In this document: one piece after another, positions 1-15,106 of the stretch
Numbering within the stretch: position 1 is the stretch's first letter
Layout: every line of letters begins with the position of its first letter
Assembly (NCBI RefSeq): GCF_005239225.2
Contig: NC_133292.1
Location: forward strand, 10,822,985 to 10,886,984
DNA from: Populus alba
Taxonomy: Eukaryota > Streptophyta > Magnoliopsida > Malpighiales > Salicaceae
Length of the DNA: 64,000 nt
Direction of reading: 5' to 3'
Translations under genes and position numbers: made by a program
Notes under the pieces: generated by a model
The model's database searches: none
Told to the model about the DNA's origin: nothing
Seen by the model: the letters and a program-made list of their open reading frames with translations, nothing else

Positions 1-3000
1 TTTCTTCATCTAGGTGTTGGGTTACTCGGCTGAAGCTGCCTAGCTGGTGTATGGTTAGATTGTGAAATTGGTTGAAAAAATCCTTTGTAAAATGGAGACT
101 TGATGGATCTTTTGCTAGTAGAACTTATGAGCGGAGACCGACCAATGGTTTTCTATGAAGCTCAATTTACATTTACAAAGCTTTAACTCAACCATATTCC
201 TTATATCCAAGCTTGACCTTAACAACAAGTAGGAGTGGTGTTGTTTGATGAAGATATTGTTGATACGGTCCCCTTTCTTCTCTGTCTTTTTACAAGTTTT
301 GGCAGTTTGTTTAAGAATTTTTACTTTCTCAAGCAATATGATTTCTTTATTGCTGAATTACAGAATTTGGTAAGGTGGGAACGTGTTTGATGTTTCTTTA
401 GTGAGTCAAACAATTTGCTGTTTGTAATCGATGTGAGCATCCTGTGAATTGTGAAATTTGCGTTCAGAACTTGCTGCTAGCCATGACTGAGACAGGAAGC
501 AAGGGATGGTGAGGTTCATCTTTCCAAATTCAAATTGTTTGGTACCTTGGTACTTCTTTGCAACAAGGGAAAAGAGGATTCTGTGTTAAATAGTTATTCA
601 AGTAGAAACAGTATGTTTAGAGTGAAAGGGCTGTCAATTTAATGTTGAAAGCTGCTAATCTTCTTGTTTATGCGCCCTTCATAAGGAAATGGAGGAGTAG
701 AACCTTAAGGTCCTCAAGGGGTAGTTGGATTTACTGCCCCTTTCAACTTCTGTCTCTAGTTAACATGGTCTTTCTTGCTTTTGCTCATTTTATTTAGAGA
801 CACAAAAAAAGTTGCGAATTGAAAGCAGTTTTGGACCAACTAGATTATGTTAATTGGAGGATAATTGTTATCGTTTGGATGTCAAGATTGCTTCACTTCA
901 CTGGATTGTTTTTTATTATTTTTTTTTCATTGAAGGAAGAAAATTAGAATTTAGATAATGCATATCCTTGGATGAATGAAGTTTAGCATCTCCAACAGTA
1001 AACCATCAGAATGAATTCTGTGCTTTAGAAAAACACAGATATGATAAAAGTTCTACAAATAACTGATGTCCTCAGTTTCTCGTCCATTCGCTTTGGTTAT
1101 TATCAAAGTGTAAAGTATTCCTAGAATTCATCTAGTTTTCTAGGTACACTCGTTCTTGGTTCACCCCTAACACGAGATTAAGACCAAACAGTGAGTGGTA
1201 TGGTAACTATTTCTGTGAGGATATATGCTACAGACTGACAGGGAATCAAAAAACTACCAACTTTGATGGATGGCTATTTGGTTATATGTTTGCATGTTTA
1301 GTTCTGCAGCAAATTTTATAAGCAAAAAGATCATAACTGCACAATATGACTTCCTCGACCCCACAATTTGAGCAGAGCTACTTACACCCTCGTATCTAAA
1401 GGCACCATTTCTGTTTTTGTTTTTTTCTCCTCCCAAAGCTGTGTGAAGAGAGCAGCAGAAGGTCTTGTATTTATGTTGGATCCGTGAAATTTCTGGCTGA
1501 CCATGCCTGGTTGTTTGTGTGATTTCTTATTCATCGATAATAAATATTTTTTAATCAACTTATGTGTCCTGTGTTGTTGTCTATGAATTATAGTCTTGTC
1601 GCGTCCTTTAGTTCTTTAGCTCAGGGGCAAGCTTCTTACCCTCCTTTCTTTTCCCTAAAGAAGAAGCCTCCCCTTCTATGGCCCATAAAAGTAAAACAAA
1701 TCACTAGTTATTAAAAGAGAAATTTTGGATCCAGGACCTTCCCATAAATAGTTCCACTATTTTTTTTCCCTCGATTTTCTTTATGAAATTCTTTTTTTTT
1801 TTACATAAGAGTTTTTAAAAAAATAATTAAGAAAAGCATCTCCGAAGCCAATAACTAACAAATATGTATCTGACTTCTAATATGCCCATTGATTGCTTTT
1901 TATATGGCCCGTCAATGGGCGTATATATTAGTAAATAGGCATATCTCTGAAGTCTCTTAATCTGTCATTTTCCCACTATTTACATTAAAATTCTAGTGAA
2001 GAAAGTAAATTTGACAGGTGTGGGTAATTTTTAAGTGTGATTATATTTGTTTTTTAAAATATATTTTGTTTGGAAATATATTAAAATAATATTTTTTTTA
2101 TTTTTTTAAAAATATCTGAAATATTAAAAAATATTAATTTTTTAAAAAATATTTTTAAAATATAAAAACAAACAGGTAAAGTCAACTCTGGGCTAAACAT
2201 TTGTTTGATTAAAAAAAAAAACATTTTTATTCCTTATTCTTAACCATGGATAAAGGGATTTTAACATCCCATTTCGTCAGAATCAATAAATAAAGAGCCA
2301 TTTTAACATTTAATTGTCTTGGCTATTAATAGGAGATGCTATTACACTTTGCGGACTTAATAAATCAATCGCCAAATTCCAGGAACACAAGGAAGGGAAA
2401 AACATGAGAATCAATATTGAAATTAAAACTCTAAAATAAGTGCTTCAAAGGCAGAATAACAATAGAGAATTTTATTGAACGGACTAAAGAAATCAAGTGA
2501 GATAACTTCATCTCTTACATGAGATAATATCTTTTCCACCCTAAAAAAATCCATGCCTTGAGAGTTATTAACGCACTTGTGTCTCCTATTCTTTGCAATA
2601 TATCCCTGCAAAAATGTGTTTGGAAGTGTGATTGCTGTTACTTTTTAAAGTGTTTTTTATTTAGAAAAGCATGTCAATAATATTTTTTTTATTTTTTAAA
2701 AATCATTTTTTAGATTCAGCACATCAAAATAATTTAAAAACATTAAAAATATATTAACTCAAAAAAAAAAAAAAAAAAGAATTCAAATTTTTTTAAGGAA
2801 GTGAAAAACTAACAATGGCTGGGCAGAGACGAGCAGAAACGGAGACATTTTAGGTTTTTTCAAGAGAAAAGTCTCTTGTCGAAAGAAAGAGAAACCAAAC
2901 CAAATCGTCATTAAGGATTAAGTTGAAAAACGCCAATATTAACTTCTCTAATGGCACCAAAATTATTAACCTAAAACTTTTTTTCTCCTTCTTTTTTTTC

Positions 3001-3185
3001 TGATATACGCAAAGTCAAGGAAGATTAATTACCCTCGTCCTCCAGGTTCTCATCCAAGTGGAGCTTCTCCATCTTAGGAGTGACCTTAAGCATAAAAAAG
3101 GCAAAAAACAATAAAAAAATCAGAGAGAGGGGTTGATGAGAATTAATAAATATGATATTTTCATTTATTGAGGTGGGGCGTGAAA
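1..3185. other. Gene-free left end, no recognised gene
   Basis: No open frame here resembles a known protein, and none shows codon structure I would trust. The first 1.55 kb is less AT-rich than what follows and has a polyadenylation-like AATAAA near 1539, so it could be the 3' part or untranslated region of a transcript entering from the left; this is a guess. From about 1.75 kb on, the sequence is AT-rich filler with two copies of the dispersed AT-rich element (about 2034-2180 and 2616-2790). Confidence 0.5.
2616..2790. repeat. Dispersed AT-rich element (MITE-like)
   Basis: It begins GTGTTTGGAAGTGTG, then runs through T-rich and A-rich blocks, with a central 'cagcacatcaaaataat' phrase that recurs in many other places in the window. 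No coding capacity. The form resembles a short non-autonomous element; no target-site duplication was established. Confidence 0.5.
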
Positions 3186-3767
3186 CTACACAGAGACCAC
3201 TCTCACCAGTACAATGATTGAAGGTATGACAGGTGAAAGTGCCGTTGCTAAGGATTTCATGTGTAGACCATCGAGCATGGCAAGAATTGCAGCTAAAATA
3301 CTGTGTTGGATAACTGCACGGGCAACAGCTAAAGAATCTCCACTCTTTCCAATATACTTCACATAGCTGAGTACAAGAATGGAAATTGCAGCAAAATTCT
3401 TCGAAAGATCCAAGCTAGGCTCCATGTCAGTGCTGTTGTTGGCGTTAAGGTAGATCCATAGACCATAGAACCCACGTAAAAAGCAAATCAGAGTGCCAAG
3501 TCGTTCTCGTGTTCTGGATATGAGTTCTGTCTGCTTGTTATAGAACAAGTCCGACAAGTTTCGTTGATCTAAGAATCGAAGAAAACAATGCGTTGCGTAT
3601 ACTGGGGGTGTGACCATGAAAAGGAATAGCAAGTGATGATTAGCGGTAGGGTAATACTCTCTTGTAGCAATGCATGCATTCGGGTACATCAACGCAATAG
3701 ATGCTAAGCCTGCCAGACACATAAATAACTTTGTTAAGAACCTAGCTAATTCTTCAGCCTTAGTCAT
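3186..3767 (-). CDS. Uncharacterised multi-pass membrane protein, 193 aa
   Basis: An intronless frame of 193 residues, starting MTKAEELARF and ending VRVVSV. I do not recognise the family. About five or six hydrophobic stretches are visible, near residues 11-30, 44-62, 92-108, 122-139, 150-168 and 172-192. They are separated by short polar loops, one of them with an Arg-rich turn near residues 84-90. No signal peptide cleavage site, metal motif or catalytic signature stands out. A long run of unbroken, compositionally normal codons in AT-rich DNA argues that it is coding. Just upstream on the minus strand is a 34 bp TA microsatellite that could serve as, or disrupt, the TATA region. A lineage-specific plant membrane protein is the safest description. 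Confidence 0.6.
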   Translation of the reverse strand: MTKAEELARFLTKLFMCLAGLASIALMYPNACIATREYYPTANHHLLFLFMVTPPVYATHCFLRFLDQRNLSDLFYNKQTELISRTRERLGTLICFLRGFYGLWIYLNANNSTDMEPSLDLSKNFAAISILVLSYVKYIGKSGDSLAVARAVIQHSILAAILAMLDGLHMKSLATALSPVIPSIIVLVRVVSV

Positions 3768-3817
3768 GGTGCTATTTTGATTTTTGTGAGAGATGATACT
3801 TGATGTGTTATACTTAA

Positions 3818-3821
<4 letters not shown>

Positions 3822-3855
<34 letters not shown>
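3822..3855. repeat. (TA)n microsatellite, 17 units
   Basis: An uninterrupted TA run about 55 bp upstream of the start codon of the minus-strand membrane protein gene that ends at 3186. Its position fits a core promoter TATA region, so length variation could affect expression; that is inference. Confidence 0.9.
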
Positions 3856-3858
<3 letters not shown>

Positions 3859-4396
3859 GTCTGTGCGCGTAAGGTACAATTGAACTGTTTTATTAGGATT
3901 CTATCACCAAGTCTTTCCTATCACGATTCCATGTTCAAGTCATTGGATTGTTTTAATAGGATTCTATCTCCGAGTCTTCTTTTTTTTTTTCTCTATTCGT
4001 TTGGATTGTTTTAATAGCATTGGAGACTTGATATTTCAGATTTTTATCTGCCATAAAATGGCTTGCTTGAACTATTTTGGTGCCCGGTATTACAATATAA
4101 ATAAAGTCAGTCGGTAGCACTGCCACTAGCAAGGTGGTGATGCGTGTCATGGATAGCTAAAATATAGGTCCAGGTGACTTCCGAAGCAGTTATATTAGTG
4201 CTGTTCTAAATATTTATCCCATGAAACACGTAAACGCAATCCGGTTTTCATCTCCGATCAACAAGAATTAAGCATTGAGGGGCACAAATTGCACATAAAA
4301 TGTTTAAACTAACAGAAGTTGGCCATGTTTGGTGCAAAGGTTAAAAACAAATCATCGTCTGGTTGCCTAATGAAGCTACGAAGATCGGCTTTTCGC

Positions 4397-7908
<3,512 letters not shown>

Positions 7909-7912
7909 TTAG

Positions 7913-7924
7913 TTTCCCGCGAAA
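7913..7924. promoter_or_regulatory. E2F-like binding site upstream of the MSI gene
   Basis: TTTCCCGCGAAA, a palindromic perfect match to the E2F consensus TTTSSCGC in both orientations, lies 89 bp before the MSI start codon. Chromatin-assembly genes are established E2F targets in plants, so S-phase expression is a reasonable inference. The truncated MSI copy near 14.5 kb has no counterpart of this region. Confidence 0.6.
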
Positions 7925-7999
7925 AATGTGAAGAGAAACGGGCTAAGACCAAGTCTTCATTTGAACAAAGCCCAAGTTGATTTAGCCCAGCCTAGTATA

Positions 8000-8737
8000 T
8001 TAACCTGGAAAACATAGGAGTCCAAGACTTTATTGAAGCCAATTATACGAGCTTAAACTCGTTTTCATTAAAGATTCGACTCACTAAATTATATGAGTCG
8101 TGACTCCTTGGCTGGTTGGATTTTAATTATGAGTACATTTTTTAAGACGGTTTTCTTATTCCAATTTATTTTTTCAAGTTATTGCATTTAATATATATAA
8201 ATATACACACACACGCACTGAATTACAACCGCACGATAATCGCTTCTGTCACTTCCAAGAGGAAAGATTGAGAACAGTATTTTAATTTTAATGGCAGAAT
8301 AATAGTGATGGTATTGCAAAAATTTAGGATTTTGATTTTGATCCTATTCAGCTTTATGAAAATGATGATTTATTTAAAATAAAAATTTTTTTTTCATTTA
8401 ATTATTATCTCGAATAAAAACTCATAAATAATATAAATTTCTCGAAATTGTGAGAGTGCAAATAAATTTATTTCAGACATAATTTTATAATAAATTTATA
8501 TAATTTCTAAATAAATAAAAAAAGCGATAATAATCAATTACTAGCTTTTTGGGCTTTCAAATGCACGTGCATCATGGTAATGTAAACAAATATTTCATTT
8601 CTTAGAAATACCAGTAACAAAAAAAAAATACAGATAGAGAATAATAAAGACTAAAGCGTACAAGAAAGGAAAATTAAAAACATAATTAAAAGCCTTGAAA
8701 TCAAAGCACAAAAATAAACTAACTATAATCACGATCA
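8000..8737. other. Intergenic spacer, MSI to HIPP
   Basis: AT-rich spacer between the MSI promoter and the 3' end of the first HIPP gene. No gene is seen. Parts of it (about 8045-8110 and 8565-8640) still match the second duplication copy near 14.85-15.0 kb. Confidence 0.6.
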
Positions 8738-10276
8738 TCACATAACAGCACAAGCTGTAGGATTCTCATCACTGAAAGCAGTAGTGTATCGAACCTCGAA
8801 GGAGCTCGCACGTGCGAATTGGGACACTTGTGGGTCCTGATTGCTTCTCACGTACCCAGCAGGGGCCTTTTTGTCGTAAACCCCAGCTGTATAAGGGTGG
8901 GCCACCGTGTCATATGGCACGTATGGCCACAACTCTGCCTTCTTACCCGTGCGATGTGCCACGCGAGCAAGCACCCTCGCTGGTTCCACATATCCAACGA
9001 CTGTCACCTTGTTTGACTTTCTATCCACAAGCACTTGACTTACACCCTTCATTCCCTCGAGTGATCTCTTCACTTTGCGCTCACATCCTTCACAGTCTAA
9101 GCGGACCTTCACCTCCACCGTCTGATCATCACATCGAAACAATCACTCAATGTAAGCGTGTCAACTCATAAAAATATCAGAAACATTTGGTGGGCCACAG
9201 GTCATAAAAATATCTAAAACATTTGGAGGGCCACAGGTCATTAAAAATATCAGAAACATTTGGTGGGCCACAAGCTCATAAAAATATCAGAAACCTATTT
9301 TAATTTTTATATATCAGAAACATTTGGTGGGCCACAATGGATTTTGCTATTTTAATTTTTATGAGGAAGATACCAAAATGTCTTTCTTTATGATGGTGAT
9401 CTTTTTCACTTTACGAGAACCCGTGAGGGATATAATGAGCCATAGAACCAGATCGGTTACAAGGATTGATATGGGAAAGTATATATATGTCATTAGAGTG
9501 GTGAGTCAACATGCGAGTTATCGGGTTAATTGAGTTTAAGTTGTTTTTATTAAAACGAATTCATTTTTTTTTCTTGTCCGAACTTAGATGGAATCAATCG
9601 GAATCGATATTTTTTTCCAGTTAAATTCAAAATCTAGCTCGGATTAGGGTTTGGGTTCGGATTACAGAATTTCCTATCAATCCATTGAGTCAAAGCCGGG
9701 TTTAGCATGGATACAAATCGATAAAAAAACCTCCGTGCGACTCAAGAAGTTGTTAGTTAGAGTGAGCAATTTCTATAGTTTAATAACAAAAACTGAGTCT
9801 AAAACCATAAGAGAGATCTGGGATTGCTAAGGAATTTTAAAAGGCGACGCGAAATTATCCAGGGAAAGTTTAGATAAGGCTGCGAGCGAATTGCTTGTAT
9901 GTTCTAACTATGAAACCAACTGAATTTCAAGAGCTCAAGCTTGCAGCTTGTTCTGTCAGGACAGTTTCTTTCTTTAGCTTATGTATATATAAAAATAAAA
10001 ATAAAAATGTATGAGGTTAAAGAGTTGTGGCAACAACACATACCTGCAATTGCTTATATGTTATACCTATGAAACCGACGGAATCTCATGAACTCATGCT
10101 TGTTGCTTGTTCTATCTAGACAAGGTTTCTCTCTTTAGCTTATATATGTAAAAAAGAGAAGAGTACGAGAAGAGAGTTGGCAAGATGTTACATACCTGCA
10201 ATTGCCTGTATTTTCTGTGCCTGGAACTGCCACGAGAGCAGTCAAAGATACCAGACATATGATCAAGAACGCCCAT
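8738..10276 (-). CDS. Heavy-metal-associated isoprenylated plant protein (HIPP), copy 1
   Basis: Two exons on the minus strand, 10276-10196 and 9121-8738, joined across a 1,074 bp GT-AG intron to give 154 residues, the usual size of the HIPP25/HIPP26 group. Exon 1 codes the short MGVLDHMSGIFDCS leader. Exon 2 has the HMA fold (about residues 28-93) with the metal-binding pair Cys37 and Cys40 in DCEGC. It then has the conserved WPYVPYD, GVYDKKAPAGYVR and RYTTAFSDENP segments and a C-terminal CAVM CaaX box for prenylation. Family members bind heavy metals at membranes or in the nucleus, and several are stress-induced. It differs from its tandem paralogue at about 18 of the 127 exon 2 residues. 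The promoter holds a G-box that the paralogue lacks, and the intron has two sets of tandem repeats. Confidence 0.95.
9165..9338. repeat. 37 bp tandem repeat in HIPP copy 1 intron
   Basis: About five units starting near 9164, 9202, 9238, 9274 and 9309, with core 'aaatatcagaaacatttgg' followed by 'tgggccaca'; the fourth unit is truncated. It lies just inside the acceptor end of the HIPP intron. The paralogue intron does not carry the array. Four of the units contain a GGGCCAC core. Confidence 0.9.
9888..10195. repeat. ~155 bp tandem duplication next to HIPP exon 1
   Basis: Two successive intron copies (about 9888-10046 and 10047-10195) share 'tatgaaacc', 'ctcatgcttg' and 'ttctctctttagctt'-type blocks. 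The unit reaches into the 3' end of exon 1, so a second copy of the exon end with its splice donor (minus-strand GCAATTGCAG then GTATGT) sits at 10042-10053. The paralogue at 16.3-16.5 kb has a single copy, so the duplication followed the gene duplication or was lost there. Confidence 0.8.
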
Positions 10277-10441
10277 TTCTTTATAACTTTTCTTGATTCG
10301 TGAAAAAGATAAAGGAACCCTTGAGGCAGGGAGAATATAGAAAATATAAAGAATTAATGCACAGAAAAGCGCCAAGGGGATTTGAAAAGTGTGTGAAAGA
10401 CTAGGAAAGTTTTTGACGGACATATCATTTGAGGAGTCCGC

Positions 10442-10454
10442 CATTTAAATAAGC
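10442..10454 (-). promoter_or_regulatory. Conserved TATA-like element, HIPP copy 1
   Basis: TTATTTAAATGG read on the minus strand, about 165 bases before the start codon. The same element stands at the same place before HIPP copy 2 (about 16752-16764), and its conservation amid diverged flanks suggests a core promoter. Confidence 0.5.
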
Positions 10455-10532
10455 AACCTTGCAAGTGGGTCTCTTTGGCTCTGTCAGCCGTCGGATTTTT
10501 TCCTTTCTGTGTGTCGCTGTGCTGGCTTCTTG

Positions 10533-10542
10533 GCACGTGTCC
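10533..10542. promoter_or_regulatory. G-box/ABRE-like site, HIPP copy 1 only
   Basis: GCACGTGTCC contains a CACGTG core, about 80 bp upstream of the TATA-like element. The aligned stretch of copy 2 reads GACAGGTGTC, so the core is lost there. ABRE/G-box sites bind bZIP and bHLH factors and would fit ABA or stress control, an inference. Confidence 0.5.
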
Positions 10543-10799
10543 TGGTTGCTTCTTCAGATTCTATCATGGCTGGTGGCTCGTTTACGTCCACATACCGACA
10601 TCAAGTGGGTCCCGCTGCACGACCTATGAGGTGGGCCCCACAAACGCCCAAAAACTTGAAACTGGGCTATGGTTGGTGTGAATGTTTTCTTTTTTTCTTG
10701 GCTAGGATCGGATCAGAGGTTTATTTTCTGGTCCGTTCAGAGGTTGTCACGCTGGAAAAGGTTTGCGAAGTTAAATCGTTGTTCACGGTTTTCTAACGC

Positions 10800-12297
10800 G
10801 TTTGAAATTACATTTTAAAAAAAATAATAAGTTTTTTATTGTTTTAATTTACTGATTTTTAAAAATAATAAAAATATTTTAATATATTTTTAAATAAAAA
10901 AATACTTTAAAAATCAAAACGCTGATACATTTTTAAATACCCTTTTAATCATTATTAGGATTAAAAAATAACTATTTGAGTATAGTTATCATTATTTTTT
11001 TCAGTATAGAACTTCAAATTCACGTGTCTCCAATTCAGGTTATGGAATTTCCGATTAAATGTTTATGAGCTATTTAAGATGAGAGCTTTCATCCTGTAAC
11101 AATCTTGATAGGTAATTTAGTTGGATTCTTTTTGCCTAATAGTTTCTCCTCTCTTGTCTGTATTTCTCATATTTTCTGATTTTTGTTTTATACTTTACAT
11201 TTTTGAGATCTAATGGTGGAAATAAATTAGCTAAAATTAATTATCTAAATCTAAAAGTAAAAATAAAGATTGAAACTGTAAAATGGTAATATGAAAGCTT
11301 GTGGAAAAAATAAAATATTTGGCTGTGTCTCTGTCACCTCTATCTTCCTCTTGCCAGGGGGTAGAAAAATTGATAAAACCATTATCTATACATGTAAAAT
11401 CAATTTTTTATCTCCGTATCCGGGACTAAATGTGTTTATATACCTCAAGTTTTGTCTTTTCTATTATAAAATAACAACCAAACACTAAAATCACTATACT
11501 TGTAGGAAAAATATTATAGCTAAAATCAAGCCTTGTGTGAAAAAATGCCATAGCTAAAATCGTTATTTATTCCTATACAAATCACTATGTAATAAAGCAG
11601 AGGTATTTTTTATTTTGAATTTTTTCCTTGATTTTTTTTTATATGATTGAGCCCCTTTTAATCTAAATTAGCACCTTGTTGCGTGTTTTTTTTCAAGAGA
11701 TGATTGATTTGAAAGTAAGAAGATTATGGTGAAAATATGGGTAAAAAAGATGGTGGCATTCAAATTTATTTAAAATGTAAATTTGAATATCCAATCTTTT
11801 TTATCTATTAGATAATTATTCAATTTAATTTATAAAAAATAATTTTAATAATAAATTTTATTTTCATTATTTTTCAATTTTTTGGGTGAGATGAGAGAGG
11901 GATAATCGCTTTATTACAACATGGATAAAAAACGTTGTTGTTACAGCGATTCTAGACACCATAGTGGTAGATTTATATTCGAAATAATTTTACATGACAA
12001 TAAGAGTTTAAATTATGTGTTTTTTTAATTTTGAAAGTGTCTTAAAAACAAGCTCGAATTTTTTTTTAATTTTAAGTTAATTTTAAGTTTTGATATAGGT
12101 TTTTATGCTTTGAAGATTATGAATTGGTTTAATAAGGTTTATAGTATATTTTCTACATGCTTGGAGTTGATTATGAATTGATTTAATAAGGTTTATTTAT
12201 TTTTTTTACATGCTTGGAAAAATAAATAACCAGCAGTCTTATTTTTACAGCTATCATAGTACTTGGAATTTAGAGATTCTAAACGACACGTTGTCCA

Positions 12298-12329
<32 letters not shown>

Positions 12330-14449
12330 AAGCTGAACTAGGATGAAGAGTATGTCATCTGCTCCATTACCTTAAAAAAAATAAACACCTGCGCGCGGGC
12401 ATTTTACTCATGGATAGGCCGCTTGATTTGGCCTTCTTTTTTTTTTTTTTTTTTTATTTTTTTTTTCAAATTCAACTTTTTCAAGTGTCTTTTTTAAAAT
12501 AATTTTTTAAGTTTGTATTTCGTTTCTATGTGATTTTTTTTGGTGACTGCTTAGCCTTTTTTTAAAGAGCATTTATTTTTTAATTGTATTATGTGTCTTT
12601 GGTTCTTGAAAAGATTAACATGATTCATTTGTATTTTTTATACATTAAATTTATTTTTAAAATTAAAAAAAATATTTATTTTTTATAATATTTTTAATAT
12701 GTGCAATATTATATGGTATGTTTTTTTTTATTTGATAAATTTTACTTGTGTGTTGATTTTTATTACAAGTTTGATTTTAACAAATAAATTCATTAAATAT
12801 AACTATATAAATAACACGTATTGTAATATTAAATATCTTCTTTTATATCTATTCCTCGATTTTACTAGACTTGTTTTTATTCATACTCGATTGACTTTAA
12901 AAAAAAATCCATATAATCATAACTTTTATTTTTAAATAAATAATGATCACCAAGTCATGCATAAAAAAATAATTGAAAGAGAATAATCAATGATTAAATT
13001 GAAAATAAATAAATAAAGAAAATGATAGAAAAAAAGTAATGAAAAAAACAAGGATCAAAATTAAAAAAAAAATTAAAATTCCAAAGGAAATAATAAAAGA
13101 ATACAAATGATAAAAATACAACAATAAAAAAATATAGACTAAATCCAAAATAAATATAAAATAAAAAAACCCAATTAAATTTTTAAAGGCTTCACATGAA
13201 ACCAGGCTAAAAAGAGAAACAAAAGGCCAGAGAAAAAACCCACCTTCAAAAATCTAAAAATATATTTATTTATTTTTTTAAAAAATAAAAACACAGTTGG
13301 AACGCAAACTCAAACACCATGTAACTAGCGACTCTTCTTTCTTAGTTTTCGGCTGTAAAATGGCACAGCTGGACGGCATGGCAGGGGCACGTGGATGCCC
13401 AATGAGGTTATACAGTTGCTGGCACAAAGCAGCGTGTATTTACCTAATCTTATCTCCAATGTCACACTTGATGTCACACCCTCCTCCACCAGCTGGAACT
13501 TTCTTCCGATTTTACTGTTTCAAGCATTTAATAATTAATCAAATAGAGCTGTATCTTGTCCAAATCAACAGTTTTTCAGATTGATATGTTTTGCAAATCA
13601 AGTCATTTCATCCTTGTCCTCTGGTGAATTTGCAGTCTGTCGCTTTCTATTTTTAAAAACATTGAAATCCGCGTGTATCTAGATTTTTTTTTAATATTTT
13701 ATTGGTTGTAAATTAATTTTTGTTTTTTTATTATATATCAAAATAAAAAAATAATTCAGTATAGTTTATAACCTATGTTGCCTGTTGTCAGTGTTAACTT
13801 GATGTTTTTTTTTTCTTTTAATGTTCTCTCTCAGGTTACTTTTTTGATAAGGTCGCGTGAATATGAAAATATATTTATTTTTCATACAATTTAAAATTTG
13901 AGTTAAATAAATAATTGAGTGAATAGTTTTCAAGTTTAATTATAATATATAAAAAATAAACTAGTCTATTTATTATTTTTTATGTTTTAAATTTTTTTAT
14001 CAAAGTATTTATCTGGTATTGTGGGTGAATTGTTATTTTGTTATTTTTTTAAAAAATATTTTTAATTATTTTTTTAATATTTTTTAATTATTTAAATATG
14101 TTGATATAAAAATAAATACTTTTTAAAAATAAGACCTTAAAACATATCCTCTGCAACTCTCGTAAACCGTAAATAAGCCGCAGAAAGGACAGCAAGAGCA
14201 GGGGAAACGACCTGGTTTCTTCTGCACAGACAAGACAGTGTAGAGTTTAATATTATGACAAAAAGTTAAAGTGTCCATCTACTAAATTATGCAAGTGATT
14301 GTGTCCAGATGATGTCTGGAACGTACGTAGTGTACCCATTTTTTTAATTTTTTTTAATGCTTATCATTGACCCAGGCCAGCTTGTGGTTTGGGTGCTTCA
14401 GCTTGCAAAAGCTGCATTTATCTGAACTCAAGTCGGCTTTGGTTTCCAA
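10800..14449. other. AT-rich spacer between the duplication copies
   Basis: About 3.6 kb of very AT-rich sequence with homopolymer T and A runs (for example 12299-12330 and 12437-12472) and pieces of the dispersed AT-rich element (about 10805-10945 and 14030-14140). No frame here resembles a protein, and no tRNA or known RNA gene was seen. Decayed transposon sequence is likely but cannot be classified. Confidence 0.6.
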
Positions 14450-14477
14450 AACTCTAGTAATTTCACCATATTCGCTC

Positions 14478-14697
14478 AGAAAAAAAACCCCCAAGCCAAG
14501 CCTCGCCTCAGCAATCACGGAATTCGCAGAGCTGCTACACCGACCGCAGTGGGTGGCACAACACCGGCAATCATGGGATAGCTGGGGAAGTCGTCAGAAG
14601 TGAGTCCCGAAACCAGCCTGTGAACGGAGAAAGACGACGGTTTCGTGAGTCCCGAGAACCAGCTGGGGAGATCATCAGAAGTGAGTATTATAGCCAT
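14478..14697 (-). pseudogene. Truncated MSI2/MSI3 exon 1 fragment
   Basis: Read on the minus strand, residues such as PSSFSVHRLVSGLTSDDFPSY match [22 protein letters not shown] of the intact MSI gene, and AGVVPPTAV matches ADAVLPTSV. The conserved N-terminal half of exon 1 (the [10 protein letters not shown] and HPLEWPS blocks) is absent, and exons 2-6 are not found nearby. The splice donor after the exon has changed from GT to GC and the coding end has shifted. A piece of the fragment is itself repeated (SDD-P-S near residues 7-12 and again 34-39 of the open frame), which also supplied a new ATG at 14697. It is best read as a dead by-product of the duplication; a 60-residue frame is still open. 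Confidence 0.85.
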
Positions 14698-14812
14698 GGC
14701 TAAATCTAAAAAACGCAGCCCTTTTAATAAAAATAATCTGTCTCGTTATAGAGTTTTTCTTTCTCAAGGGCAGCCCTTAAATCAAGTATTATAGCCATGG
14801 CTAAATCTAAGA
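14686..14812. repeat. Short direct repeats, 100 bp apart
   Basis: 'agtattatagccatggcta' followed by 'aatctaa' occurs at 14686 and again at about 14786, flanking a segment that includes a doubled 'gcagccctt'. This is a local duplication at the edge where MSI sequence was lost. Confidence 0.8.
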
Positions 14813-15106
14813 ACAAACAAGGAAAGGAAAGGATGAACTCCTACAAGCTTCAAATCGTTTTCATTTACAGATCTGACTCCCTTAATTATGATAAGTCATT
14901 GACTTTTGGAGGGTTTCATCACAATGTACAGATAATGCACCAAAGCAAACAAATATTTAATTTCTTAACAAAATCAAAGACAAAAAAAGATACAAATGCA
15001 AAATAGTTTCACCACAGCATACAAGACAAGGAGAATTAAAAAAGAAATTAATAATTACAAGCCCTAAAGTCAAAGCACAGAAATAAACTAATTACAATAA
15101 TGATCA

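Noticed and set aside
8812..9171. Plus-strand frames across the HIPP exon
   Set aside because: They mirror the minus-strand HIPP coding exon, which has an HMA motif and CaaX end; same case at 15181-15480.
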